This document shows positions 52,889 through 62,638 of a stretch of 64,000 bases of DNA, piece by piece; the first letter of the stretch is position 1, and each line of letters begins with the position of its first letter. The position numbers and the translations under genes were made by a program. Source of the DNA: Rummeliibacillus pycnus_B (lineage in GTDB: Bacteria; Bacillota; Bacilli; Bacillales_A; Planococcaceae); assembly GCF_050459865.1 (NCBI RefSeq), contig NZ_JBCMNM010000022.1, positions 23,916 through 87,915 on the forward strand, in the 5' to 3' direction. A model generated the notes under the pieces. It made no database searches, was not told the origin of the DNA, and saw only the letters and a program-made list of their open reading frames with translations.

Positions 52889-53022
52889 TATGCTGATAAT
52901 ACTTTTCTTCCTTTACGGCGACGAGCTGCGATCACTTTGCGACCGTTTTTAGTAGCCATACGTGCGCGGAAGCCATGTACTTTACTGTGCTTACGTTTTT
53001 TTGGTTGATATGTGCGTTTCAT
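52888..53022 (-). CDS. rpmH: 50S ribosomal protein L34
   Basis: 44 residues: MKRTYQPKKRKHSKVHGFRA then RMATKNGRKVIAARRRKGRK, ending VLSA. Found by reading the sequence between oriC and rnpA. AGGAGG 8 nt before the ATG. Confidence 0.98.
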   Translation of the reverse strand: MKRTYQPKKRKHSKVHGFRARMATKNGRKVIAARRRKGRKVLSA

Positions 53023-53171
53023 TATATGACACCTCCTGTGAAAGTCTATTATCTAAATACTACAGACAGTCTTGCATATTATAGCTACTAACAGTCCATT
53101 TTGTCAACTATGTGTTCAAAAATTTGCTCTTCACTATTCTTTAATGATTTTACCTTTTTTCTATGTTAAGG

Positions 53172-53471
53172 TTATCCACAGTCATATTTAATATACATAA
53201 AATCCTCTGTGAACATTTTTTCTCCATCAAAAAATTATCCACAACACTTACTGACAACTTTTACACAAGTTCAGGCATTGTGGATAACTGTATAGTGCAT
53301 ATTTATTCATTTTGTGGATAACTCCTTAAACCTCTTGCAATACAATACTTTTCCTGATACAATTATTGTGTTTTACTCTGTAAATAAATCTTTTCATACA
53401 AAATATTATCCACAATTGTTAATAACCTGTGGATAATATTGTCCACTACGTTAGGATAAGATTTATCCACA
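53172..53471. other. oriC: Replication origin oriC, upstream DnaA-box region
   Basis: Seven perfect DnaA boxes: TTATCCACA at 53172, 53235, 53406 and 53463, and the complement at 53279, 53313 and 53428, in a 550-bp gap between rpmH and dnaA. This is the incA/B-like half of a bipartite Bacillus origin; dnaA transcription also starts here and is probably autoregulated. Confidence 0.95.
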
Positions 53472-53589
53472 GGGTGTGTGTACTGTGATTTGCAGCTGAA
53501 GCACAATCTAGTTTTAATATAATTTTTCATTCAACCACAACCACTTGTAAATTTTTATAGAATAGTTTTATTAGAAAAGGAGAAAGAGC

Positions 53590-54933
53590 TTGGAACATAT
53601 TGAAGAGTTATGGGACAAAGTTCTCTCAGAAGCGAAGCAAAAGATCTCCAAACCAAGCTTTGAAACTTGGCTGAAATCAACGAAACTGCTGGCACGTACC
53701 AATGATGCTGTAACAATTGCAGCACCCAATTCTTTTGGGCGGGAATGGCTAGAAAACCATTATGTACACTTAATTGCAGCAATTCTAGCTGAATTGACAG
53801 GTAAAGATTTGCATATTCGTTTCGTTGTTCAACAGGATCCAAACTTAGAGAATTTTGATATTCCATCACCTGCCATCCCAGATAAACATGAAGAGCAACC
53901 TGAAACTTCTTCAGGAATGCTAAATTTAAAAAATACATTTGATACTTTTGTTATCGGTGCTGGTAACCGTTTTGCGCATGCAGCCTCTTTGGCTGTAGCA
54001 GAAGCCCCAGCCAAAGCATACAACCCCCTATTTATCTATGGAGGAGTTGGGCTTGGTAAAACTCACTTAATGCATGCAATTGGTCACTATGTATTAGAAC
54101 ATAATCCAAAAGCAAAGGTAGTTTATTTATCCTCCGAAAAGTTTACGAATGAGTTCATTAATTCAATCCGTGATAATAGGGCAGAAGAATTTCGAAACAA
54201 ATATCGCAACGTAGATGTACTACTAATAGATGATATTCAATTCTTAGCCGGAAAAGAATCAACTCAAGAAGAATTTTTCCATACCTTTAATACTTTGCAT
54301 GAGTCATCGAAGCAAATTGTTATTTCTAGTGATCGTCCTCCAAAAGAAATTCCTACTTTGGAAGATCGATTACGTTCACGCTTTGAGTGGGGACTTATTA
54401 CAGATATTGCACCCCCGGATTTGGAAACTCGAATTGCCATTTTACGAAAAAAGGCAAAGGCAGATAACTTAGACATTCCAAATGAGGTAATGCTTTATAT
54501 TGCGAACCAAATTGACTCTAATATTCGTGAATTAGAGGGAGCTCTCATTCGTGTAGTAGCATATTCGTCTCTTGTCAATGAAGACATAACTGCTGAGCTA
54601 GCTGCCCAAGCATTAAAAAATATTATCCCAAATGCTACGCCAAGAACATTAACAATTTTAGATATCCAAAAGGCTGTAGGTGAACATTATCACATCAAGC
54701 TTGAGGATTTTTCAGCGAAAAAACGTACAAAATCAATTGCTTTTCCTAGACAAGTGGCTATGTATTTATCCCGCGAAATGACTGATTGTTCTCTACCTAA
54801 AATAGGTGATGAATTTGGTGGTCGTGATCACACAACTGTCATTCATGCGCATGAAAAAATAACATCGCTTTTAAAGGATGACCAAGGTCTTCAACAAGAC
54901 ATTAAACAGATTAAAAGTATGCTAGGTAAATAA
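53590..54933 (+). CDS. dnaA: Chromosomal replication initiator DnaA
   Basis: 447 residues; TTG start with AAAGGAG 8-9 nt upstream. Domain I LWDKVLSEAKQKISKPSFETW, AAA+ domain with Walker A YGGVGLGKTHL and Walker B VLLIDDIQFL, and domain IV with the DnaA signature FGGRDHTTVIHAHEKI. Opens oriC. Confidence 0.98.
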   Translation: MEHIEELWDKVLSEAKQKISKPSFETWLKSTKLLARTNDAVTIAAPNSFGREWLENHYVHLIAAILAELTGKDLHIRFVVQQDPNLENFDIPSPAIPDKHEEQPETSSGMLNLKNTFDTFVIGAGNRFAHAASLAVAEAPAKAYNPLFIYGGVGLGKTHLMHAIGHYVLEHNPKAKVVYLSSEKFTNEFINSIRDNRAEEFRNKYRNVDVLLIDDIQFLAGKESTQEEFFHTFNTLHESSKQIVISSDRPPKEIPTLEDRLRSRFEWGLITDIAPPDLETRIAILRKKAKADNLDIPNEVMLYIANQIDSNIRELEGALIRVVAYSSLVNEDITAELAAQALKNIIPNATPRTLTILDIQKAVGEHYHIKLEDFSAKKRTKSIAFPRQVAMYLSREMTDCSLPKIGDEFGGRDHTTVIHAHEKITSLLKDDQGLQQDIKQIKSMLGK

Positions 54934-54940
54934 TTTTTGC

Positions 54941-55100
54941 TGTGGATAACAGGAAAGTTAGTAACAAACTTATACACAGTCTATCTACATGTGGATAGAC
55001 TGATTTTATTTGGCTCAAGGGACTTTTCCACAAATCCACAGCCCCTATTACTATATCTATTATTCTTTTAAATAATAATAAATAATATATAAGTGAGGTC
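54941..55100. other. oriC, dnaA-dnaN part with DNA-unwinding region
   Basis: DnaA boxes at 54941 (TGTGGATAA), 54970 (TTATACACA), and one-mismatch ones at 54990 and 55024, followed by AT-rich sequence with TATTACTATATCTATTATTC, resembling DnaA-trio spacing. This is where B. subtilis oriC unwinds. Trio assignment is inference. Confidence 0.75.
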
Positions 55101-55106
55101 GTAACA

Positions 55107-56243
55107 ATGAAATTTGATATCATGAGAGATCGTTTGCTTGATGGATTAAATGATGTCATGAAAGCAGTAAGTTCAAAAACAACAATTCCAATTTTAACTG
55201 GTATTAAAATTGATGTATCAACAAATGGTATGACTCTAACGGGTAGTGACGCAGATATCACAATTCAAACTTCTATCCCTGTAGAGGAAGATGGAGAACA
55301 GCTAATTCAAGTAGCAGAACCTGGTTCAATCGTGCTTCAAGCAAGAATGTTTAATGAAATCATACGTAAATTACCTACAAATGATGTAGAGATTGAAGTA
55401 AGTGAAAACTTCCAAACTAGAATTCGCTCAGGAAAATCTGATTTCCATTTAATCGGTCTTGATGCAGCAGAATATCCAATGCTTCCTGAAATCTCACCAG
55501 ATCGCCAAATTACTTTACCTGCAGATTTATTAAAATCTATAATTCGCGAAACTGTTTTTGCTGTTTCTACAAGTGAAAGCCGTCCCGTGTTGACAGGTGT
55601 AAAGTGGGAAATCCAAGAAGATGGTTTAGTATGTATTGCAACAGATAGCCACCGATTAGCACGTCGTAAGGTTTCACTAGAACATTTACCAACTGAAGAA
55701 GCTAACGTTGTCATTCCAGGTAAAAGCTTAACTGAATTAAGTAAAATTCTAAGTGACTCAACAACTCCTGTTGAAATATATATGACAAATCAACAAGTTT
55801 TATTCAAAACTTCTGATGTTTTGTTTTTCTCTCGCTTACTAGAAGGCAATTACCCTGATACAACTCGTTTAATTCCTGAAGAATATAACACCAATGTAAC
55901 GATTAATGGGAAATCATTATTACAGGCAATTGATCGTGCATCGTTACTTGCTCGTGAAGATCGTAATAACGTAGTTCGTTTCTCTACATTGGCAGATAAC
56001 AACATAGAAATTTCTTCAAATTCACCAGAAATCGGTAAAGTTGAAGAAGAAATTCAAGTAGAATCGCTTGAAGGAGAAGAATTACGTATTTCATTCAGTG
56101 CGAAATATATGATGGATGCTTTAAAGGCAATTGATGGACAAGAAGTAGTTATACAATTCACTGGTTCAATGCGTCCATTCATTATTCGTTCAGTACATGA
56201 TGATGCAATTCTGCAATTGATTTTACCTGTACGTACGTACTAA
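55107..56243 (+). CDS. dnaN: DNA polymerase III beta sliding clamp
   Basis: 378 residues with three repeated clamp domains, beginning MKFDIMRDRLLDGLNDVMKA and ending RPFIIRSVHDDAILQLILPVRTY. Holds polymerase on DNA. GAGGTCGT before the ATG. Confidence 0.98.
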   Translation: MKFDIMRDRLLDGLNDVMKAVSSKTTIPILTGIKIDVSTNGMTLTGSDADITIQTSIPVEEDGEQLIQVAEPGSIVLQARMFNEIIRKLPTNDVEIEVSENFQTRIRSGKSDFHLIGLDAAEYPMLPEISPDRQITLPADLLKSIIRETVFAVSTSESRPVLTGVKWEIQEDGLVCIATDSHRLARRKVSLEHLPTEEANVVIPGKSLTELSKILSDSTTPVEIYMTNQQVLFKTSDVLFFSRLLEGNYPDTTRLIPEEYNTNVTINGKSLLQAIDRASLLAREDRNNVVRFSTLADNNIEISSNSPEIGKVEEEIQVESLEGEELRISFSAKYMMDALKAIDGQEVVIQFTGSMRPFIIRSVHDDAILQLILPVRTY

Positions 56244-56324
56244 TTATTTTTCTAATATAATTTTACGACGAATTATTTCCCGAGTTTAATTAGTACCTGG
56301 TGCTAATTTATTGAATTTCTTTAG

Positions 56325-56356
56325 AAAGGATAGTCATTTCGGTGACTATCCTTTTT
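56325..56356 (+). terminator. Terminator of dnaN
   Basis: AAAGGATAGTCA pairs with TGACTATCCTTTTT. Confidence 0.9.
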
Positions 56357-56420
56357 ACTTATGAACAAAAGTTCGGTAAAATAGAAGTAGACATGATATA
56401 GAAGTAGAGGATGAAAAATA

Positions 56421-56648
56421 GTGAATGATATTGTATTAGAAAGTGAATTTGTAACACTGGGGCAATTTCTTAAAATGACAGATGCGATTAGCTCAGGTGG
56501 GATGGCTAAGTGGTTTTTGCAAGAAAATGATGTCTATGTAAATGGTGAGATTGATCGTAGAAGAGGTCGTAAACTACATGTAGGAGATTTAGTAAATATT
56601 CCAGGGTGTGGGAGATTTCGCCTGGTAGAATCAAAAAGCGAGGAATAG
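56421..56648 (+). CDS. yaaA: S4-domain RNA-binding protein YaaA (RlbA)
   Basis: 75 residues; GTG start. ITLGQFLKM-like opening and MAKWFLQENDVYVNGEIDRR then RGRKLHVGD form one S4 domain. Ribosome-assembly role proposed in the family. One nucleotide before recF, so coupled. Confidence 0.93.
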   Translation: MNDIVLESEFVTLGQFLKMTDAISSGGMAKWFLQENDVYVNGEIDRRRGRKLHVGDLVNIPGCGRFRLVESKSEE

Positions 56649-56649
56649 C

Positions 56650-57771
56650 ATGCATATTGAGCGATTAAAGCTGACCAACTATCGGAATTATGAATCTCTC
56701 GATTTATCCTTTTCTCCAAAGATTAATGTTTTTATTGGTGAAAATGCGCAAGGCAAAACGAATGTTATGGAATCTATTTACGTTTTAGCTATGGCAAAAT
56801 CCCATCGTACATCAAGCGAGAAAGAATTAATACGGTGGGAGCAAGACTATGGTAAAATAGAAGGTGACGTTCAAAAGAAATATGGTCACTTGCCATTAGA
56901 GCTGATGATTTCTAAAAAAGGGAAGAAGGCCAAAGCAAATCATTTAGAGCAAAGTCGTCTAAGTGATTATATCGGACAAATGAATGTCGTAATGTTTGCT
57001 CCGGAAGACTTAACTGTAGTTAAAGGCAGTCCCCAAATTAGAAGACGTTTTCTCGATATGGAAATCGGGCAAATTTCTCCAGTATATTTACATGATTTAT
57101 TGACTTTTCAAAAGTTGTTAAAACAACGTAATCATTTACTTAAACAAAATCAAGGAAAACAAACATTGCAAGATGTGATGTTCGATGTTTATACAGAGCA
57201 GTATATTGAAGCGGCTGTTAAGGTTATTCATAAAAGATTTCATTTTATGGAATTGCTACAGGAATGGGCAGGTCCAATTCATTATGGCATTTCGAGAAAT
57301 CTCGAAGAAATGAAAATTCGCTATCGTCCGGTTAGCGGTATGGATGCTGAGTGGTCACAAGAACAAATGGCTGCTCATTTAGCTATAAAATTAAAAGAAG
57401 CTTTGCCTCGGGAATTAGAAAGAGGCGTTACACTTATTGGTCCACATCGTGATGATTTACAATTTATTGTGAATGGTTATGATGTTCAGACATATGGATC
57501 ACAAGGGCAACAACGGACAACGGCTTTATCACTTAAATTAGCTGAAATAGAACTTATTAAGCAAGAAGTTGGGGAAACGCCTATCTTACTGTTAGATGAT
57601 GTCCTTTCAGAATTAGATGATTACCGTCAGTCGCATTTACTAAACACGATTAAAGGTGAAGTACAGACCTTTGTGACCACTACGAGTGTAGAAGGTATAG
57701 ATCATGAAACAGTTCGAGAGTCAGCAATGTTTCATGTGAAACAAGGTTCCGTGGATGCTGAGCAAGACTAG
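56650..57771 (+). CDS. recF: DNA recombination and repair protein RecF
   Basis: 373 residues. SMC-like ATPase: HIERLKLTNYRNYESLDLSF, Walker A GENAQGKTN, signature YGSQGQQRTTALSLK, Walker B ILLLDDVLSELD. Loads RecA at gaps. Its last codons include a parS-like site (57728). Confidence 0.97.
   Translation: MHIERLKLTNYRNYESLDLSFSPKINVFIGENAQGKTNVMESIYVLAMAKSHRTSSEKELIRWEQDYGKIEGDVQKKYGHLPLELMISKKGKKAKANHLEQSRLSDYIGQMNVVMFAPEDLTVVKGSPQIRRRFLDMEIGQISPVYLHDLLTFQKLLKQRNHLLKQNQGKQTLQDVMFDVYTEQYIEAAVKVIHKRFHFMELLQEWAGPIHYGISRNLEEMKIRYRPVSGMDAEWSQEQMAAHLAIKLKEALPRELERGVTLIGPHRDDLQFIVNGYDVQTYGSQGQQRTTALSLKLAEIELIKQEVGETPILLLDDVLSELDDYRQSHLLNTIKGEVQTFVTTTSVEGIDHETVRESAMFHVKQGSVDAEQD
57728..57743. promoter_or_regulatory. 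parS-like site in recF 3' end
   Basis: TGTTTCATGTGAAACA, identical to 46916-46931 and one base from consensus parS; on the opposite side of oriC. Confidence 0.8.
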
Positions 57772-57848
57772 TATTCCGCGGATTTTGTAGGTTTAAGAGA
57801 ATTACAAATAATGCATACTAATGCCATGGAAGAGTAGGTGGAACAATA

Positions 57849-59774
57849 ATGGCAATCGAAGACAATAAAAAACCTGTTGCATATGATGCAGAACAGATTC
57901 AAGTATTAGAAGGTTTAGAAGCCGTTCGTAAACGTCCCGGTATGTATATCGGTTCAACTAGTTCCAAAGGGTTACATCACTTAGTGTGGGAAATTGTAGA
58001 TAATAGTATTGATGAAGCCTTAGCTGGTTATTGTACTGAAATTACAGTAGCAATAGAAAGAGATAACTGGATTCGTGTAGAGGATAACGGCCGTGGTATT
58101 CCTGTAGATACACAAGAAAAAGTAGGTAAACCGGCTGTTGAAGTAATTATGACTGTACTTCATGCTGGAGGTAAATTCGGCGGTGGCGGATATAAAGTAT
58201 CAGGCGGCTTACATGGTGTAGGTGCTTCCGTTGTAAATGCACTTTCTGTGGAAACTATTGTACAGGTGCATAGAGATGGCAATATTCACGAGATTAAATT
58301 TGAACGTGGTAGAACTGTGCAACCTCTAAAAATTATTGGTAATACAGACCATAACGGTACAACAACACGATTCAAAGCAGACGGTGAAATCTTCAAAGAA
58401 ACAACTGTTTATGAATTTGATATTCTAGCACATCGTATTCGTGAACTTGCCTATCTAAATCGTGGGATTCGTATATCCATCATAGATGAACGTGGTGAAG
58501 AAATCCGCAAAAATACTTATCACTATGAAGGCGGTATTAAATCATACGTTGAACATATCAACGAAAAGAAAGAACCACTTCATGAGGCGATCGATTTAAA
58601 AGGTGAAAAAGACGGTATTTCGGTTGAAATAGCTATGCAATACAACGCAGGCTTTTCATCAAATATTTTCTCTTTCGCAAATAATATCAATACCTACGAG
58701 GGCGGTACACACGAATCAGGTTTTAAAACTGCTCTTACACGAGTGATTAATGATTATGCCCGTAAAAATCATATATTAAAAGATTCAGATGCTAATTTAT
58801 CAGGTGAAGACGTTCGTGAAGGCTTAGTTGCCATTGTTTCTGTTAAACATCCAGATCCACAATTCGAAGGTCAAACGAAAACAAAATTAGGAAACTCTGA
58901 AGTAAGTGCTATAACAAACTCATTGTTCTCTGAACGCTTCGAAAGATTTTTATTAGAGAATCCGACCGTTGCAAGAACAATCGTTGATAAAGGTTTAGTT
59001 GCATCTCGTGCTCGTGTGGCAGCAAAAAAAGCCCGAGAAATGACACGACGCAAATCAGCATTAGAGGTATCAAGCTTGCCAGGTAAACTAGCAGACTGTT
59101 CATCTCGTCATCCTGAAGAATGCGAAATTTACATCGTAGAGGGTGACTCTGCCGGTGGTTCAGCAAAATCCGGCCGTGATCGCCACTTCCAAGCAATTTT
59201 GCCGTTGAAGGGTAAAATTTTAAATGTTGAAAAGGCGCGTTTAGACCGCATTTTATCAAATGCTGAAATCCGAGCTATGATTACTGCAATCGGTACAGGG
59301 ATTGGTGAAGAATTTGCTTTGGAAAAGGCACGTTACCATAAAATTGTCATAATGACAGATGCCGATGTCGACGGAGCACATATTAGAACTTTATTATTAA
59401 CATTCTTCTTCCGCTTTATGCGACCACTTATTGAAGCTGGATATGTTTACATTGCCCAACCACCATTATTTAAAGTAGCGCAAGGTAAACATGTAGAATA
59501 TTGCTATAGTGATAAAGAATTGCAAGAAATACTAGAACGCTTACCAAAGCAACCAAAACCAGGCATTCAACGCTATAAAGGTCTTGGTGAAATGGATGCG
59601 GAGCAGTTATGGGATACAACAATGGACCCAGAACACCGCGTTCTATTACAAGTTGAATTAGATGATGCCATTGAAGCAGATCAAACATTTGAACAATTAA
59701 TGGGTGATGATGTTGAACCAAGACGTCAATTTATTCACGAAAATGCTGTTTATGTAGAAAACTTAGATATTTAG
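57849..59774 (+). CDS. gyrB: DNA gyrase subunit B
   Basis: 641 residues. GHKL ATPase (IVDNSIDEALAGY, GRGIPVD, GGLHGVGASVVNALS), TOPRIM with EGDSAGGSAKSGRDR and DADVDGAHIRTLLL. Supplies ATP turnover for negative supercoiling. 77 bp after recF with no yaaB between. Confidence 0.98.
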   Translation: MAIEDNKKPVAYDAEQIQVLEGLEAVRKRPGMYIGSTSSKGLHHLVWEIVDNSIDEALAGYCTEITVAIERDNWIRVEDNGRGIPVDTQEKVGKPAVEVIMTVLHAGGKFGGGGYKVSGGLHGVGASVVNALSVETIVQVHRDGNIHEIKFERGRTVQPLKIIGNTDHNGTTTRFKADGEIFKETTVYEFDILAHRIRELAYLNRGIRISIIDERGEEIRKNTYHYEGGIKSYVEHINEKKEPLHEAIDLKGEKDGISVEIAMQYNAGFSSNIFSFANNINTYEGGTHESGFKTALTRVINDYARKNHILKDSDANLSGEDVREGLVAIVSVKHPDPQFEGQTKTKLGNSEVSAITNSLFSERFERFLLENPTVARTIVDKGLVASRARVAAKKAREMTRRKSALEVSSLPGKLADCSSRHPEECEIYIVEGDSAGGSAKSGRDRHFQAILPLKGKILNVEKARLDRILSNAEIRAMITAIGTGIGEEFALEKARYHKIVIMTDADVDGAHIRTLLLTFFFRFMRPLIEAGYVYIAQPPLFKVAQGKHVEYCYSDKELQEILERLPKQPKPGIQRYKGLGEMDAEQLWDTTMDPEHRVLLQVELDDAIEADQTFEQLMGDDVEPRRQFIHENAVYVENLDI

Positions 59775-59799
59775 TTATTTTCGAAGGGAGGTCAGCACT

Positions 59800-62331
59800 T
59801 TGTCTGAAACAAACAACTCCGGCGTTAAAGGAGTAAATATTACTAAAACAATCAAAACTTCATTTTTAGATTATGCAATGAGTGTTATCGTTTCTCGTGC
59901 ACTACCAGATGTTCGTGATGGTCTTAAACCAGTACAACGTCGTATTTTATATGGTATGCAAGAGCTAGGTAGTACTTCAGATAAACCATATAAGAAATCA
60001 GCTCGTATCGTTGGGGATGTTATGGGTAAATACCATCCACATGGTGACTCCTCAATCTATGAAGCAATGGTACGTATGGCTCAAGATTTTAGCTATCGCT
60101 ATATGTTAGTTGATGGTCATGGTAACTTCGGTTCTGTTGATGGAGATGGCGCTGCTGCCATGCGTTATACAGAATCACGTATGTCTAAAATCGCGATGGA
60201 AATGCTACGCGATATTAACAAGGATACAATTGACTATCAAGATAACTATGATGGAAACGAAAAAGAGCCAGTCGTATTACCAGCCCGTTATCCAAACTTA
60301 CTTGTCAATGGTGCATCAGGGATCGCTGTAGGGATGGCAACAAATATCCCACCTCATCAATTAGGAGAAATAATTGATGGTGTTTTGGCCGTCTCAGATA
60401 ATCCAGCTATTACAACAGAAGAATTAATGGAAATTATACCGGGTCCTGATTTCCCGACTGGCGGTATTATTTTAGGAAGAAGCGGTATCCGCCGTGCCTA
60501 TGAAACTGGCCGTGGATCCATTATAATTCGTGCTCGTGTAGAAATAGAACAAAAATCAAGTGGTAAAGAAGTCATCGTAATTAATGAACTTCCTTATCAA
60601 GTTAATAAAGCACGACTAATTGAAAAAATTGCAGAACTAGTACGAGATAAAAAAATCGATGGTATTACGAATTTACGCGATGAATCTGACCGTACAGGAA
60701 TGCGTGTTACAATTGATGTTCGTAAAGATGCCAATGCAAATGTTGTATTAAATAACTTGTATAAACAAACAGCTATGCAATCAAGCTTCGGTATTAATAT
60801 GCTAGCTCTTGTCGGTGGACAACCAAAGGTATTGAGCTTAAAAGAAGCTCTTTACCATTACTTAGAACACCAAAAGGTTGTTATTCGTAGACGTACAGAA
60901 TTTGAATTACGTAAAGCTGAAAGTCGCGCTCATATTCTAGAAGGATTACGTATCGCACTTGACCATATTGATGAAATTATTAGCCTAATCCGTGCATCTC
61001 AAACAACTGAAGAAGCAAAAAATGGCTTAATGGAAAGATTTAATTTAAGTGAACGTCAAGCTCAAGCGATTCTAGATATGCGTCTACAACGTTTAACTGG
61101 TTTAGAACGAGATAAGATTGAAGGCGAGTATCAAGAATTACTAGCGCTAATAAAAGAATTAAAAGAAATTCTTGCAGATGAAGCAAAAATTCGTCAAATT
61201 ATTCATGATGAATTATTAGAAATAAAAGAACGCTTTAATGATGCACGTCGTACAGAAATTACTTCTGGTGGTTTAGAAATGATCGAGGATGAAGATTTAA
61301 TTCCTCGTGAAAATTCTGTGATTACAATAACTCATAATGGTTATATTAAACGACTTCCAGCTAATACTTACCGCAGCCAACGTCGTGGTGGACGTGGTGT
61401 TCAAGGTATGGGGACACATGAAGATGACTTTGTAGAACACCTACTTTATACATCCACTCATGACACCATCCTTTACTTTACTTCTAAAGGGAAAGTGTTT
61501 AAAGCTAAAGGTTATGAAATACCTGAGTTTGGCCGCACAGCAAAAGGCTTACCGTTAGTTAATTTATTAAATGTAGATAAGGGAGAAAAAGTAACTGCTG
61601 TAATTCGTGTATCATCTTATGATGAAGATGCATATTTTGTCTTCACTACACGTTCAGGGGTTACAAAGCGTACACCGTTATCTAATTTTGCAAATATCCG
61701 TAACAATGGTTTAATTGCTATTTCTCTTCGAGAAGATGATGAATTAATTTCCGTACGCCTAACAGATGGTCAAAAAGAAATTATTATTGGTACACATGAT
61801 GGTATGCTGGTTCGCTTTAATGAAGAGGACATTCGTTCAATGGGACGTACAGCATCTGGTGTCCGCGGTATTCGATTAAGAGAAGATGATTTTGTTGTAG
61901 GAATGGAAATAGTTGAACCAGATCAAGAAATCCTTGTAGTAACTGAAAAGGGTTACGGTAAACGAACTCCAGAGTCAGAGTATCGTCTGCAAAATCGTGG
62001 TGGCGTAGGTATTAAAACTTGTCAAATCACAGATAAGAACGGTCCATTAGTGGCTGTAAAAACAGTTGATGGCCAAGAAGACCTTATGCTAATGACAATT
62101 AATGGTATGTTAATTCGTATGGATATTGACGATATTTCAGTTACAGGCAGAAGCACTCAAGGCGTTCGCTTAATTCGTTTAGCGGATGATGAATTAGTGG
62201 CATCTGTAGCTAAAGTAAAAAAAGAATCAGATGAAGAAGTTGAAGAAACTGAATTAGATGAATTAGGAGTAGCTGAAGAAGTTGAATCGACTGAAGAAGC
62301 TACAAATAATAACGAAACTTCAGAAGAATAA
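59800..62331 (+). CDS. gyrA: DNA gyrase subunit A
   Basis: 843 residues; TTG start after GGGAGG. Breakage domain with catalytic Tyr in AAMRYTESR, quinolone region HPHGDSSIYEAMVRM showing sensitive-type Ser and Glu, GyrA-box QRRGGRG at the C-terminal pinwheel, acidic tail EEVEESTE. 25 bp after gyrB. Confidence 0.98.
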   Translation: MSETNNSGVKGVNITKTIKTSFLDYAMSVIVSRALPDVRDGLKPVQRRILYGMQELGSTSDKPYKKSARIVGDVMGKYHPHGDSSIYEAMVRMAQDFSYRYMLVDGHGNFGSVDGDGAAAMRYTESRMSKIAMEMLRDINKDTIDYQDNYDGNEKEPVVLPARYPNLLVNGASGIAVGMATNIPPHQLGEIIDGVLAVSDNPAITTEELMEIIPGPDFPTGGIILGRSGIRRAYETGRGSIIIRARVEIEQKSSGKEVIVINELPYQVNKARLIEKIAELVRDKKIDGITNLRDESDRTGMRVTIDVRKDANANVVLNNLYKQTAMQSSFGINMLALVGGQPKVLSLKEALYHYLEHQKVVIRRRTEFELRKAESRAHILEGLRIALDHIDEIISLIRASQTTEEAKNGLMERFNLSERQAQAILDMRLQRLTGLERDKIEGEYQELLALIKELKEILADEAKIRQIIHDELLEIKERFNDARRTEITSGGLEMIEDEDLIPRENSVITITHNGYIKRLPANTYRSQRRGGRGVQGMGTHEDDFVEHLLYTSTHDTILYFTSKGKVFKAKGYEIPEFGRTAKGLPLVNLLNVDKGEKVTAVIRVSSYDEDAYFVFTTRSGVTKRTPLSNFANIRNNGLIAISLREDDELISVRLTDGQKEIIIGTHDGMLVRFNEEDIRSMGRTASGVRGIRLREDDFVVGMEIVEPDQEILVVTEKGYGKRTPESEYRLQNRGGVGIKTCQITDKNGPLVAVKTVDGQEDLMLMTINGMLIRMDIDDISVTGRSTQGVRLIRLADDELVASVAKVKKESDEEVEETELDELGVAEEVESTEEATNNNETSEE

Positions 62332-62356
62332 TTGATAAATATGATTGCTAATAGAT

Positions 62357-62402
62357 AAAAAAGTAAAAGGGAACGCATCTGGCGTTCCCTTTTACTTTTT
62401 AT
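62357..62402 (+). terminator. Terminator of gyrA
   Basis: AAAGTAAAAGGGAACGC pairs with GCGTTCCCTTTTACTTT, perfect 17-bp stem. Confidence 0.93.
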
Positions 62403-62638
62403 TAATTTCTCTTCGAAGATTGATGTGGTTAATCATTGGTGCAAAGCGGTACAATCCAGTATCTATTTAAAAACCTTAGTAACCCCAATATTAATAAGGA
62501 ATTTGGTAGAGGTTTTAGATTAATATCTTGTATTCTGAACTACACTTATAATTAAATAGTAATCTGGCTATTACAATTGTAAAAAAATTCAGTTACAATT
62601 AATCTAATATAAATCAACTACAAAGGGTGGTAATTTCT

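Noticed and set aside
57772..57848. Missing yaaB/remB between recF and gyrB
   Set aside because: Many Bacillales lack it here, so the 77-bp gap is not unusual.
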